A stretch of 64,000 nt of DNA, from contig CM074761.1 in assembly GCA_037355855.1 (NCBI GenBank), positions 1,631,346 through 1,695,345 of the forward strand, written 5' to 3'. Position numbers and translations under genes: made by a program. Numbering within the stretch: the first letter of the stretch is position 1; every line of letters starts with the position of its first letter. Of the stretch, positions 33,901-46,378 are shown in pieces. The notes under the pieces are model-generated. The model was not told the DNA's origin and made no database searches. It was given only the letters and a program-made list of their open reading frames with translations. This DNA comes from Pseudo-nitzschia pungens. Lineage: Eukaryota; Bacillariophyta; Bacillariophyceae; Bacillariales; Bacillariaceae.

Positions 33901-36900
33901 AGGTCTCGTCCTGAAAGTGTATCGCTCTTCCCGACTAAACCCAGTGCTTCTTGAATGGACAACCTGTCAGATGACGAACGAAGCTTCGACTTTCCATGAC
34001 CTGGTAGGTCAATGTTGATGATCGACCAATCATTTGGTAACGAGTCAGTCAAGCTTGATTCTACAGTCCTCCATTCAGTATTGTCACCCATCCACCCATG
34101 CAACAAGACAAGCGTTTTTTCTCCCAATTCGGAAGGATCATCGCGGTCCAAGGCACCTGGTCTAGTGTGCTTTAGAGGTAATACTTCAGGTTCGTCGACT
34201 TTTGATGCATCTGTGCTGATAATTCCAGAGAGAAACTTGCTTACAAGAGCGGTTATTTCTCTGTGTATTAAAACGTTTTTCTCACGTGTCGATACCACAA
34301 CCTCAATTATCGAAGAATGTTCACTTTTGGCTGAATTAATGTAAGCTTTTTCAAATGATTCCGACGAATCAACTTGGATGAACGGAAGATCAAATGCCTG
34401 GGCACCTTTTTCAAATGAAAAGGTATTTGTTGGCGTTCCAAAGAACTCTTCAAAGGCAACATCACTCCCGTGCTTAGCTATTGGTAGAAAAGAGAAGATG
34501 CCCCCGCCATCATTGTTGAGAACAATCGTTGTGAGAGGATGCACTTTATTGGATTGGTTGTCTTTCGCAGTTGGGTCTGTTCGGAGCGCATGAAGCGAAT
34601 TAATGTCATGCAATGCAGCAACATCACCAATTAACAAAGAAGTAGGTCGACTGGTAGAGTCAGCGAAGCCTGCAGCAGATGCAATGACTCCGTCGATCCC
34701 ACTAGCACCTCTGTTCACAGATATATCTTTCAAACTTGATTTGGAGTTACTGCTGGTCGGATAAAGAAAGGCCTCGGAATCTCTAACAGGCATGGAATTG
34801 GATAAAAAGAAGGAAGAATCAGGAACCTTTCCCCCTGAAAGAATCTTGGATAAGCTCATGACAACTTCAGGTTCACTCATTCCGCGAAAGTCTGGATCCT
34901 CTTCTTTCATCTTTGAAACGGCTTTGTCCACAATTGCTGGCATCTCTTCTTGTAAAATCTGACCCAGTTTTACAATCGGAGCCAGTTGACTACCAGGTGA
35001 CAAACTTCCTTGACTGCCCAATAATTTCATCGTCTCAATAAGAAAAGAATCAATGTCACAATCTACAACATGAGACATAGTAAATTCCGGATCGTGTCTT
35101 TCTGTTGGATGGTGAGGATGGACAAAGACATGGTTCAAAGAACTATCGCGCAACGTCTGCTTGATAATGCTTGGGATTTCTGTTGATATCAACGGTGCTC
35201 CGAGCTGAATGACAAGATCGGGCTTCAAGTTCTTGTTAACCAAAGGAGAGCGCAAGAGATGTTCTGCAAAAGGTACAACGGCAGAGCTTTCAAATCTAAG
35301 ATTGCCCGATTGGACACCGGCAAACACCGGAAAACCAATTGAAAGAGCAAAGTTCGTAATAAGTTGCATGGTTCGGGAAGGATCGCTTTCTTGATTTTCA
35401 CCAGAGGGTTTCCGTATGTTGCCAACAACAATCATACCACGTTTGGATTCACTTATCATCCGAATTGTCTCGAACAGCAATCTATGATCAACGTTCTCTC
35501 GAGAAGAGAAAGCTTTCGTCCACTGGCTTCCGCTCAGCGACCATTTCGAAAATCCGGGGGCGTCAGTAAATCGCAAAGAGTCAAACTTCGTAACGGAGCC
35601 TATTCGACCGTCATTTCGAATTGGTCCAGCATCGGGAGCTAAATTCTCACGAAATTGAACATTCAAATGGACTGGTCCCATACAACGGCGAGACAAACTA
35701 ACAGCCTGTGCAGCATCTGCCAAAGCGACAGAAATCGGAACGTCATCGTGTGGAGGTAAAATATCCCGGAACCATCTAACGTATGATTGCGAGTAAACCT
35801 TCACTTGGTCGATGGCTTGATTAGCACCCGTGTCACGACTTTCGTATGGGCGGTCAGCAGTCAAAACTAATAGCGGAACACCATCCATACCAGCTTCGAT
35901 GATGGCAGGATACAAGTTCGCAACCGCTGTTCCACTAGAGGTGACAACAGCCGCAGGTCTTCCAACTCCACGGCCATATCCTAATGCCCGAAAGGCAGCA
36001 CCTCGTTCATCATGTACACTCATTGCATGAACAACACCAAGGTTAGATCGCACAATTTTCGCAATAGCAGCTACGAGTGGTGTTGATCGCGATCCAGGAC
36101 AAATGTAGAACTGTGTGACTCCATTTCGAACCAACTCTTCCACGAAAGCCGTTGCCCAAGCTGAGTTAGGTGTTCGTGCACTCTGAAGTGTGAAAGGGGA
36201 CTGCGGGAAAATTGAAGACACCACACCCAATTTGTATGACGTCTCAGACCATTCACCCTGTACTGTCGAACCAGGCACGATACCAGCACCTGCATAAACA
36301 GAAACTTTGGGCCTTTCGTCTTTGTGAACCAAACTGGAAGAAGTCAATTCGAAGTGATTTCGTGATTCCTTGCTGCGAGATATGAGACCGGAACGAATTG
36401 CCACCACAATTTCAGCTTCTCCACTTCCAACGAATCCAAAAGGCCCGGCGTAAAAGCCACGATCAAAACCACAGCTCTCGTATTCGCGAACAAATCTTAA
36501 AGCTTGATCTTTGGGATAACCACCAACTGCTGGTGTTGGGTGGAGAGCGTTCAGAAGATATTCAACAACATCCTTCGAGACGGCCGAAGAAGATAATTGA
36601 CACTTAAACTGTTGGCATATGTGCTGAAGATGTCTTAATCGCCGGACAAAATATCTTCCTTGAATGGAACCATCACCATCAATCGTGGTTTCATCGTCCA
36701 GATCGCAACCTGGGATTATGCCCGTACTTGCATCGCCCCCGCTACTACTACTTTGTTTTCCACCAAACTTTGTTGCGTTATGGATCCACCCCCTTTCCTT
36801 CAACTCGTGAAAGGCTTGCATTATAAAACGGCCGGTAATTTCATTTTCTGATTGATCCTTTGCCGAAGCAAAAAGCTGCCGTGACAGTTCTTTGTCTGCT

Positions 36901-38609
36901 TCGGGAGTGGATCCCCTTGGCCGCGTTCCTGCTAAAGCTTCGGAAACAACAGTCGTTGTTGTGTCACCATTGATATCTCCTCCTGAAGACGAGGAGGACG
37001 TCGAAACAACTTGAAATAATCGTTCGGGGGTGCACCCAAAAAATTCAAAGTCGCCGTTGATGTTCGGACAGAGATACATTAGATGACCACCCGGGCGACT
37101 AGCGTATTTCCACTTTCGCAGTATATCCAATGCTTGGATATTGTTTTCCGCTATTGGATCAAATTGCAAATCGAGTTTTCTCGCCAGAACTACTTTTTCC
37201 AACGAAGCTCGATCGCCTCTGTCACCGCCAGCTGAGTTGTCACCGCCAATTGTTGAATTGCCGTTGGTGGTGCCATTGAAACTCTTCTGTTGCTGTTCTG
37301 TCCTCGAGAATTCTTGCAACGCAGCAGCTACTCCACGTTCGTAAACTTCTTGAGCGTCCAGGGAGTAGGATGTTGACGACTCTCTTCCTGACGTTCCACC
37401 ATTGACCAAAGAGGGCGGAGGAGATGTTCGCCGTTTTCGTGTACGTAATTGATAAGTCGACGAACGAGATATGATGGGAGGGATATTCGTAGGCGGAACC
37501 GCAGATTTACTGGAGTCTGTCAGTCCCTCCAGTATCGACAGGACGTGTCTGGCAGAAGCAGAAAAACTGTTATCAACATCTGCCACGAGGTGAATGGACA
37601 GAGTGGTCGTAATTGTTCGAGTTGTCGAGTCCTTGGCATCATTAGAGGATTTTTCTCGTCGCAACTCCACCGCCGGCAAGATCCAAAAGCCACGTGAAAA
37701 CGATTTCCATTCGTTTGAAGGTTCGCTTTCGGGATCAAAGCGAGATCCGCCATAAACGCGAGCTCGATTCGGCAATTGCCCCCACCAATCAGCGTCTTCC
37801 TCCAGTCGTCCTCGATGGGTTCGGCTCGATCCGAAGACAGCAGCTTCTGTAGTTTCATCAGCGGTTTCCATGTAGAAAGCGGGATGATCCGTGGTGGCGA
37901 CGAAAGAATGGTAACTCTCCATCTGTTCCTGCAACCAGCACAATGGTTCAACACTGTGCGAAATCTTTTGTTCTATCCGAAGGACATTAGGGTTTGACGA
38001 AGAAGACTGCCGGAAAAGGGATCGCTGTAAATTGTTCTCGTTCGTCGAAAAAGTGCCGAGGCTCTGTTTCATTAGGCGAAGTGCTTCGAAGAGTGGCACC
38101 GAGAGATTTAAGGGAGCATCGAATTGCTGGAAAGTTTCCGTGTATAGCAGATGGTGTGGCGAGAGCAGCGCTCGTCCTTCAAATTGGTCATGCCCATCGT
38201 CTGCGTTTTTATCTAAAGTGCCGCTGCCGTAATTTTCGAATGTGGGCGACCATGACTCCCCATCGTCAATGTCTGACTGATCTACAGCACCTAAATGGCT
38301 TTGGAATGATGCTTTGCGATTTGTGTGTCTTCGTCTGTAATTGCCGTCGAAAAAAGCGTTCGTTGCTATCGCAGTTGGTGTGGTCGCGACGCCTTGGCCT
38401 CTTTGAATTACAATGGATGGAAATGCAAATGCTTCCACAGCAATGGGGAAATGGCGTTTTTCTGTTTCCATACCACGGGGGAAATGGGTTGCCATAGCGG
38501 CGAGAAGGGCAAGGATCATCGACGTCATTCCCCTTATTTGCCATCCGCAGTGTCGCCGTTCATTGTTGTGTGACTTCGTATTTTTATGCTGTGCCGACCA
38601 TTCCATCAT
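30992..38609 (-). CDS. PHYLLO: fused MenF-MenD-MenH-MenC plus C-terminal SRPBCC domain
   Basis: A multifunctional enzyme of phylloquinone/menaquinone synthesis taking chorismate to o-succinylbenzoate, expected in the plastid. About 2,540 residues. Seen in order: a plastid-type leader (LALLAAMATHF...EAFAFPS); isochorismate synthase at ~160-800 (FFGCTPERLFQVV, ALAGTRPRGSTPEADKELS, FGFVGSGEAEIVVAIRSGL, VYAGAGIVPGS); ThDP enzyme MenD at ~805-1460 (CPGSRSTPLV, HDERGAAF with catalytic Glu, LNNDGGGIFSFLP); alpha/beta hydrolase MenH at ~1498-1810 (LLHGWMGDNTEW, AGYSLGGRVA, GKGHALLVE); and MenC from ~1855 (KVKVG, RADANRAF, EEPLE, DESIYD, ILKPS). The last domain, at about 31080-31590, is a START/SRPBCC-like cyclase domain (LPQQPRWSPWLASV...GIRWESTSGLKNKG). 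One base is out of frame near 32805-32815 in MenC; no intron fits. Start at 38609, or a later ATG near 38525. Confidence 0.92.
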
Positions 38610-39392
38610 TTTAGGGCATTCTCTCGCAGTTTGGAATGTTGAGTTGATTCGAGGGAGACCTCAACTTTTGCGCCAGTATCTTACTAGACGACGGCCTTGT
38701 TGTTGGTTATTTCTGTCCGTTCTGTGTTCTATTTTCATAACTTTGAATATCACAGTAGTTACATCATGATACATGATTTAGCTGAATCACTCAGTTCTCG
38801 GTCAGTTCTAAGTTCGCCATAACGTATCGGCCATCATAAATTACCATCACAATTTCTTCTCATTTTTTTCTGTCGCGCCTCGTGGAAGCAAAATACGACG
38901 TACTTCGTAGTTATTTAAGGTAGTTGTAGTATATACATAGAAGATACTAACCTACTTCAATTACTGTATATCATTATTTATCAGTTTGTACCTAGTAACT
39001 TACTCTATATAATGTATTATACATATGTACATACCGAAAATTTGACTCGCGACTGGAAAAGGCTACCCAATCCCGCATTGTTCTTTCTTTTTTAGTGTAG
39101 CACGGACAATCCGAACTCAGATTCACAGGAAGACTTTTAACCTTACGTCTTAGTACAAGTAACTTACCTACTGTTTCAACTGGTATCTACCGGTAAACCT
39201 TACCGTTCGTACCGGTAGAGCAAGGGTCATTATCATTAGGTGTTTTCTGAGCAAACTGTGAAAGACAACGTAACGTACCTACAGCGTCCAAATCATACTC
39301 CTAATAGGCTGACACAAAGTATTATCCGAAAAAGTAATAACAAGCCCATCCCCATTGCATCACTCCTCACTGCTCGGAGCTTCGCTACAGTA
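38610..39392. other. Divergent spacer upstream of PHYLLO
   Basis: 783 bases shared with the divergent membrane-protein gene. Rich in TACCGGTA (39190, 39211) and TTACC/GGTAA strings, with TATATAATGTATTATACATATG near 39005. No gene. Confidence 0.5.
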
Positions 39393-41150
39393 ATGAAACG
39401 TTTGATAGAATCGAAAAAGAAAAAGTCGAATAGCATCATGGTATCTGTTTCAAAGGTGCTATTCGCCGCATTTTTCACTTTCTTGGGTTACTACCTCGGA
39501 ATGCAACATGCGATGGTCGCGTTTGGCGATCCCGCTTCCTCGGGACCTTTCGACCTCTCTTCGCCACAAACACAGTTACTAAGCTCTTTGTCGGATACAA
39601 AGGTCGAACACAATGCCACAGGTAAAAGCGAGGTCCTAGATGAAAGGGAAGATCCGACAGTATTTCAACTGCATGAAAACATAAAGCTTTCGGAAGACCC
39701 CGACCAATATCGAAAGTTAGTACATCCGCCCGTAAAAAAATTGTTAGAGGATGGAGAAGTGGAAGGTTGCCCGGAAAAACCAGTGAAACCATACCTTGAC
39801 ATTCTAAGAAACATTGAGAAGAACCCTTTGTTCTACGAAGATGAAGGGGGCGAAGAAAGTGGCCAGACATGTCCTGTCGTCTTTCTTTTTTACTTCGAAG
39901 GAGGCTCGAAAGTCGCGCGAACATTTTTCAAATACTACGCCAATATCAAGACCATTAGATGTCTCAACTTTATTGTCTCAAGTCGATGGATTGACTCCCC
40001 CGAAACTCGGACCATTGCGGATGATCACGGCTTTAGTATTGTCGGTAAGCACTACCCAAAACAGGACAAGACCATCAGTATGAGCCTCGACACGATCAAG
40101 GAAAAATACGGTGACGATGTATTGGTTAGCGTCAACGATTTGGACCATCTGCTCGTGTGGTTTGGTTCAGATGGCAAACCTCGTAGGTACTCGAGCTATA
40201 CGGATATGGTCAGGTTGTATGTTTACGAACTTTTGAGCACGGAGGGTTGTTCCGATCAAAACGTTCACGAGAAGTACGTCATTCCGTGCACGTGCTTGAT
40301 GAAAGAGAACAAAGAATATGTTTCAACGATCGAAGATGGTGTAATATGGTCGGAGTATGGTGTCACGAATCGGTTCCATCCAACCGCAAATTTTTATGTC
40401 GACAGGAGCAAGGACAGGGACAGAAGTGATTACCCTTATTCGATCGGAACAGTGTTTGCCAATCTACGATTGTATGAAGTAAGTTGATGATGTCGTTATT
40501 GTTTCGCAAGCACTACTTGTAATATACAGTGAAGTCATGATTTGTGCATGCACGCATTGTCGCAACCTTCCTCAACGATCTCGACCTAATATTTTGCGCA
40601 CGGAATTTCAGAGAGACATCATCACCCATCACAAAATAGGTTGGAAAACAAAAAGGATCTTTTCGAGGGCAAAAATGTGCGGTGTGATTCATGCTCGAAG
40701 TGACAACATGATTCAATCGTTGGCCAAATATATTCATTTTCTCAATGCAGCCTCTAAAAACGTATTTCGGGACAATGATGCCACCATTGGAGGTATGTAC
40801 CGTACATTTGGGGTAGACAGGGAGATTTGTTGTACACTGTCGAAAAATTGCTCGATCCGACACAATTCTGATTTCGTGTTCTAATTTTCATGTGTCTTGC
40901 GAACCGTGCTGCAATCCAATCGATGCTTGTTTCCAAACTTTTACAACTCGAACATCACGCAACAATCATAGATGCCATGGGCTGCTCTCTCGTGGACACG
41001 CACGGTGTTATAGAAAATGAAAGGACGTGTAGAAAGGTGAAGGAGTTTGCTAACATACTTGCAATTGGTCATCAAAAGCTTGCCTGCCTTAATGCAGGAT
41101 ATAGTGACGAGCATTGTATGTCAGACATGAGCTGCTGCTTGACTTTTTAA
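39393..41150 (+). CDS. Type II membrane protein, possible glycosyltransferase, function unknown
   Basis: About 481 residues in three exons: 39393-40478, 40612-40792 and 40972-41150. Both introns are GT-AG and keep the frame (LRLYE-RDIITHHK; ATIG-G/D-AMGCS). Seen: a basic N-terminus (MKRLIESKKKKS) followed by one membrane anchor (VLFAAFFTFLGYYLGMQHAM) and then a long soluble part, so a Golgi or ER lumenal orientation is likely. The body has GQTCPVVFLFYFEGGSKVA, a VNDLDHLLVWFG segment with an Asp-x-Asp-like DLD, and HARSDNMIQSLAKYIHFLNA, a style found in lumenal glycosyltransferases. The C-terminus is Cys-rich (CMSDMSCCLTF). I do not recognise the family; the glycosyltransferase idea is weak. 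The ATG at 39393 was preferred because the open frame before it has no other ATG. Confidence 0.65.
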
Positions 41151-41570
41151 GTGCACAAAGGGAGCATCCAGGAAAACCAAGGGAACCAACTCATTTGATA
41201 CCGCTTGGTGGATCTAAGCTGAGTGGTGGGAGAAATTGGTTTCAACAAGAAGTAACTTTCTTGCTATTGTTATGAATAGACAATGATGTAATTATTTTAA
41301 CATGCTAATACCGGTGGATGAGTTCAAATGGAATGAGGGGTAATTACTCGTACCTGGTAAGTTACTTCGTAAATCTTAGTACTACCGAGTAAAGAATCGG
41401 AAAACACCTAAGGCTTACCGTATTTCCGTGAAAAATAATGAAAAATGAAAACTTCAAGTTAGGGGGGCGACCCCCTTAAAATCGACTTGCAATGGCCTAC
41501 GTACCGGTAACCTTACGGTATGTGTACGTAAGCTTTACTCTTCGACCCATCTTGAATCATCTTCCGATGT
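41151..41570. other. Flank between the membrane-protein gene and the transposon
   Basis: 420 bases with TACCGGTGG and TACCGGTAACC strings (41311, 41500). No gene. Confidence 0.5.
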
Positions 41571-42637
41571 CCTCATCGATCGGACCTATAACAGTAAATA
41601 GTACTAATGGATTTGATTTTTACTTTTGTTCGGTACAAAATTTGGCGAACAAAAAATGAGTACTTGCGATCAGACCACACATGCTCCAACAGGCTCTAAA
41701 AATGACTTCGAATCGGATTAATAACGGTTCAAAACGTCAATAAAACGTCTATCAAATACTTAATATGTCAATAAAACGTCTATCAAATACTTCGTACTAC
41801 TTAATTCATTATGAAAAAATAATAATAATACGGTGATTCATTATGAAATAATAATAACACGTTGATTCAAATCGAATTCCGAAGTAAACCTACTTTTTTT
41901 TTAACACGGTGATTCATGTTTAAACATATACTTCGTAAACGTTGATTCAAATAACATGTTTATTCAATACTGATACATATCTATCTAATATTATTTAAGA
42001 CGGTGATTCATTCTCTCAAGTAAAAAGATGTTGATTCAATACTGATACACATCAAATAACATATCGAGGTACATATCTATCGAATGACATGTTTGAAAGA
42101 CGTTGATTTTAATAACATCATATTCATTCGATACTGACGCACCTCTATTGGAAATTTAACACAATGATTTGTTATCTAGAGTACCGTATTGAATACTATT
42201 TAAGACGGTGATTCGAAATTTAACACCGTGATTTGTTATCTAGAGTATTGAATATTTAAGACGGTGATTCATACTGTGTTAATCTTGAATTTGATGTTTG
42301 AATCACCGTCGTTCCATAAATGCACATGATATGTATCATGTGCATTATTACATAGTATCATGTGCATTAATATTTGAAATGTCCGTTCATCATTAATTAA
42401 AATTGTAATTAGGGTATTTTTAACAGTTACAAATAATAATAACGTTTAGAAGGGTCTGATCTAAAGTAACTTCTGCACCTCGATGTATAAAGTACACGTA
42501 ATCACGGTTGAGGCGGAAAATGGATAAATGGAAGCTGCACGCTAGTACACGAAATTTAACCGTCCAGATTTGTACCGATTCAAAGTAAAAAAAAAATCCA
42601 TTAGTACTATTTACTGTTATAGGTCCCCTCATCGATC
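41571..42637. mobile_element. Mutator-like non-autonomous DNA transposon with 11 bp TSDs
   Basis: A 1,045 bp element at 41582-42626. Its ends are inverted repeats of about 58 bp: both begin GGACCTATAACAGTAAATAG and continue TACTAATGGATTT, with a few mismatches further in (for example GGTACAAA on both sides). It is flanked directly by an 11 bp duplication, CCTCATCGATC, at 41571-41581 and 42627-42637. Long inverted repeats with 9-11 bp duplications fit the Mutator (MULE) group. There is no transposase open frame inside, so it is a non-autonomous (MITE-like) copy. The near-perfect ends and intact duplications suggest recent insertion. The interior is AT-rich and made of internal repeats (separate entry). 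Confidence 0.88.
41730..42350. repeat. Internal repeats and palindrome of the transposon
   Basis: Degenerate copies of GACGGTGATTCAT and GTTGATTCAA recur through the interior. A ~31 bp tandem duplication (GTCAATAAAACGTCTATCAA) lies at 41735-41795. Two copies of ATTTGTTATCTAGAGTA...TTTAAGACGGTGATTC lie at ~42150-42275. A 13 bp-arm palindrome (AATGCACATGATA, two-base loop, its complement) is at 42319-42346. Confidence 0.85.
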
Positions 42638-42912
42638 ATCTATCTTTTTTTCTTTCGTTGGTTCCAAAAAGGTACCTGGTAATCTTACGATGTATCAGAG
42701 AAACAGAGCGAAGAAGTAATGACAAGTGGAAAACGAAGATTGCGAACGGGGCTTGGCGTTACAATATTATCGAGATCGGCATGCCTGTCGATCTCGATCT
42801 CGCTCCTAATCTCATCCTACATACATGCGTGCCACGGTTTGTCGCCACAATTTCAGAGTGTTGGAGATGTCAATAGCAATGCGATTATTGATCGACAAGC
42901 CTTTCTCGCCTG

Positions 42913-43994
42913 ATGCCTTGTTGTCGAACGTCTTCATCGCTAGCAGTAGCATCGGCATCGGCATCGACAATGACGACGGCAACTACAAAGAGTCCCGAGA
43001 GCATGTGTCAAGGCGGTGCCCTTATGGGCGAATTGGCCGTCCCAGGAGCATACAGTTCTGTATGTATGGGACTGCCCGAGCGAAGTGTTCCATTGCCCCG
43101 GTACCAAGAACGTATGTCGTCCACGAGCAAGAAAATCTCCGGAACAATAATTGTCCAGCAAAAAGCGGGCGGTAGTGGTAACACAGGCATGACCGTCTGG
43201 AACTCGGGTTTGTTGTTGACTCGACTTCTGGATGCAATGGTGGATGAACTACAGCGACGACAACGGCTGCAAGAAGGAGGGTCGGCGAGCAAAGCGAAAG
43301 AAGGACAACGACTGATGACAGGGACAACATCTTTTGGAGAAGCCAAGACGTGATTGAATTGGGGTGCGGCACGGGACTTTGCAGCATCGCGGCACATCGT
43401 TTGGGAGCGAAATCCGTTGTGGCTACAGATGGCAATCCTCGGGTTCTGCAATTGGCAGATTCCAATATACGGCAGAACTGTTATATCGACTCGGACATCG
43501 ATGGCTCAACAACAGCTGATTCCTCGACATCACCAGGAGTACCGGGAACGGAGTTGTCAACCATACAAGCTCAGCCGCTTCAGTGGGGATTTTTGGATGC
43601 CATGGATTACAGCGAACGCGCATCCTTCATCATCGGCGCGGATCTGACATACAATCCGGGTTCTTGGAGAATTTTAGCAGAAACCATTGCAACCGTATTA
43701 AAAACAGAAAACGACAATATCGATATCATTACTGGAACAGGGGTGAACAGCAAGCGCTGCTACGCGTTGTACCTCAGCGTCGGTCACGATGGATTCAACG
43801 TCAACGCAGAGATGGATGGCTTCTTGTCCGTCGCCAAAGAAGTCGGATTGGTGACTCTTCCGGACGGTGTTGAAGGAATTGATTTGTCCCAACTGTTGTT
43901 GAGCACACTCTCCGATTCGGAAAAGAGAATCTTGGCTCAGGGTGGCGGATTTCGAGTGGCAGTTCTGGGAAGAAAAGGCACATCGCGGAAATAG
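42913..43994 (+). CDS. METTL21-like protein methyltransferase (Methyltransf_16), one frame break
   Basis: A SAM-dependent methyltransferase of the METTL21/EEF-KMT family, probably methylating a lysine of a chaperone or elongation factor. Seen: a low-complexity N-terminus; then GMTVWNSGLLLTRLLD, the WxSxxxL entry of the family; the SAM motif VIELGCGTGLCSIAAHRLGA; the acidic ribose-binding VVATDGNP; and ADLTYNPGSW, the (D/E)xxY active-site motif. The two parts are in different frames with the join at ~43345 (GEAK to DVIELG), explained by one missing base; no intron signal fits. The ATG at 42913 is the first in the frame and its use is uncertain. Convergent with the ABC transporter, 32 bases apart. 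Confidence 0.8.
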
Positions 43995-44026
43995 CGAAGA
44001 CACCATCCTTAACTTATCAATATCAT

Positions 44027-46378
44027 TTACAACCACAACGAATACACTGATTCTGATGCTTCAGCTACTTCACTATCGCTGACATCGCCGACCAGCTGTG
44101 TTTTCATCAACTCCCGAAAAGGACCTTCTTTGGTGCTCAGATCGTCGAACGTTCCCGTTTGCACCACGGACCCATTTTTCAACACGGCGATGGATGTTTG
44201 CGTGTCGAATTCGTACTCAAACGATGAGCTATTGAGATAATCGTTTTGCCGCTGTGGTCCTCGAAGATTTTTTGCAAGGCAGACTGAACGAAATGTTCAC
44301 TTTGAGCGTCAAGCGCACTAGTCGCCTGTTGCATCCAACACGAACCGTATCGTTCGGATTGGTCAAAAAAAGAGAAATCAGTAAGTTTTTCCGCTGACAT
44401 TCAAGAAGACCATCAACGGAACAGAATTGACACAAAAATAGTTGAACATAGAATTGAGCCTTTAGCACCTATACGCACCTCATCCAAAATATAAATTGAA
44501 GCATTGTGGTTCGCAAGCATTCGTGCGATAGCTATCCTCTGGCGCTGACCGCCACTGAGTTGCATACCCCGAGGACCAACAAGTGTGTCCAATCCATCCG
44601 GAAAGTTATCTGCAAAGTCGAGAACGTATGCCTGGCGTGCGGCCTCTATGATGGCATCTTCCGAAGCCTGATCCCAAACACCATATCGAATATTGTCTCT
44701 GATCGTCCCGCGAAATAACACCGGGTCTTGGGATACCACGCTTATCATCTGTCGAAGGTCTTGTGGATCATAGTCCAAAATGGACCTTCCACTGATTTTG
44801 ATCGATGCCGACGAGAGATCCCCGTTTTGGTTGTTGTCAGCATCATACAATCTCGTCAATAGGCTACCAATTGTTGATTTTCCACTACCCGAGGCACCAA
44901 CCAAAGCCACCACCGACCCCGAAGGTACTGTCAAAGCTCAAATTTTCGAGCACAGGAACATCTGGTCGACTTGGGTATCGGAACGAAAGATTTTGTATTT
45001 CGATCGACGCTGCTCCCGAGTTAGGATCAAATTCGTTGTTACTTGAGACTGCTTTTCTGCCGACGTTTGTCGTATCACCGTGCTCTGCGACTAAATTTTT
45101 GATGGAAGAGTATTCGATCGGGACAAGTGGATCATCCTTAGAGGATAGGAGCGCACGTTCTTCACCCATACCTTTGGAGGAAAAAATTCTTGACGGGCGA
45201 TCAATGAGTTCGAAGACGCGCGTTGACGCTGCCATCGCACGTACCATGTCGCCGTAGATACTGGTTAAGCTAGAAAGATTTCCCGATAGCAGCAATGAGT
45301 ACATGACAAATCCAGTGAGATCGCCAGCTGTGATGCTATTCTCTAGGACCATAGTCCCGCCGAGCCCAAGGACTCCCAAAATTGCTCCGTTCGCTGCAAC
45401 GTGGGCGCTCATTTCCAACTGGCCTTGCATGTGGGCTGTCGACACGGCCATGGCATGCGCATCGGCGACACCATTTCTGTAACGAATCGTCTCAAATGAT
45501 TCAGCTGCACATTGCTTGACAGTTGTTGGGTGACCCAGGGCTTGTTCGGCTAGCGATGTTGCCTCTCCAAGCAACTCCTGCACTTTTTCTTGTTGTTTCT
45601 TGAGCCGCCGAGAAAAATGTCGGGTAAGAATGAAAACGGGAGGTAGAGTTGCACACGATACCATCGCCAGAAAAGGAGAAGTATACAAAAGCATTCCTCC
45701 CGCACCAAGTGACATGACAGTAGCTCGTAGCCCTGCGACGGCTTGTGTGGTCAGTGCACCCTGCAGAAGCTGGGCATCAGAAGTCAATCGGGATAACAAA
45801 TCCCCCGTCGTTTGCTCATCCAAGAAAGACGATTCTTGTCGAAGAATTGATGCGTAGAGCTTTTGTTTTATTCTTGCAACAATTGAATTTCCTGCCTTTG
45901 CCAACCATACAGTTCTCAAGTATACACCTCCCCCTGCCAAGGCCGACAAACCGAAAAGTCCCGACGCTAAGACCAATGGGGAAGCCCCACCCTCGCCTCC
46001 ACTCGCAATTGTGTAATCAATCACTGACCCCGATGCATATGGAAGCAACAATGTAACAGAAGATGTGACGACTAATGTTGACGCCGCCAAGCCAATGAGA
46101 GGCCACTCTGGTTTGCTCATTTGGAGTAAGTCGAGACAAATTGTTGAAGGTAGTTCCAGTTTTCGGGGTGTTTCTTATTGATCTTTTCGTCATCGTCCAA
46201 CCCGCGTACATCACCAGGTCGACTCTGCTTTAGAAGAAAATGAAGCTGCTTGGCTCGATATGCCTATCCTTCGATTTCCTCTGCGTGTACTGTTGAAATT
46301 ATAATGATGCCCTCGAAAGAGAACATGATGCGGACGATATCTCAGCAAGGAAGCACGCAAATGATGGAGGTTCTTCAT
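44027..46378 (-). CDS. Mitochondrial-type ABCB half-transporter (ABCB10/Mdl-like), several frame breaks
   Basis: An ATP-binding cassette half-transporter (one membrane domain plus one ATPase). The start at 46378 gives a basic, Ser-rich, non-acidic leader (RASLLRYRPHHVLFRGHH) that looks mitochondrial. Then come a linker (RPGDVRGLDDDEKINKKHPE), the type-1 ABC membrane domain (LPYASGSVIDYTI, FLDEQTTGDLLSRLTSDAQL, EQALGHPTTVKQC), and the ATPase: Walker A GASGSGKST, Q-loop VSQDPVLF, signature LSGGQRQRIAIARML, Walker B YILDE, D-loop SALD, H-loop SIAHRLST. A 153-base GT-AG intron (44326-44478) splits YILDE from ATSALD. Frame breaks occur near 46215, 46115, 44935 and 44205-44170. The C-terminal end VLKNGSVVQTGTFDDLST is also recognisable. 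Target organelle is inferred. Confidence 0.82.
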
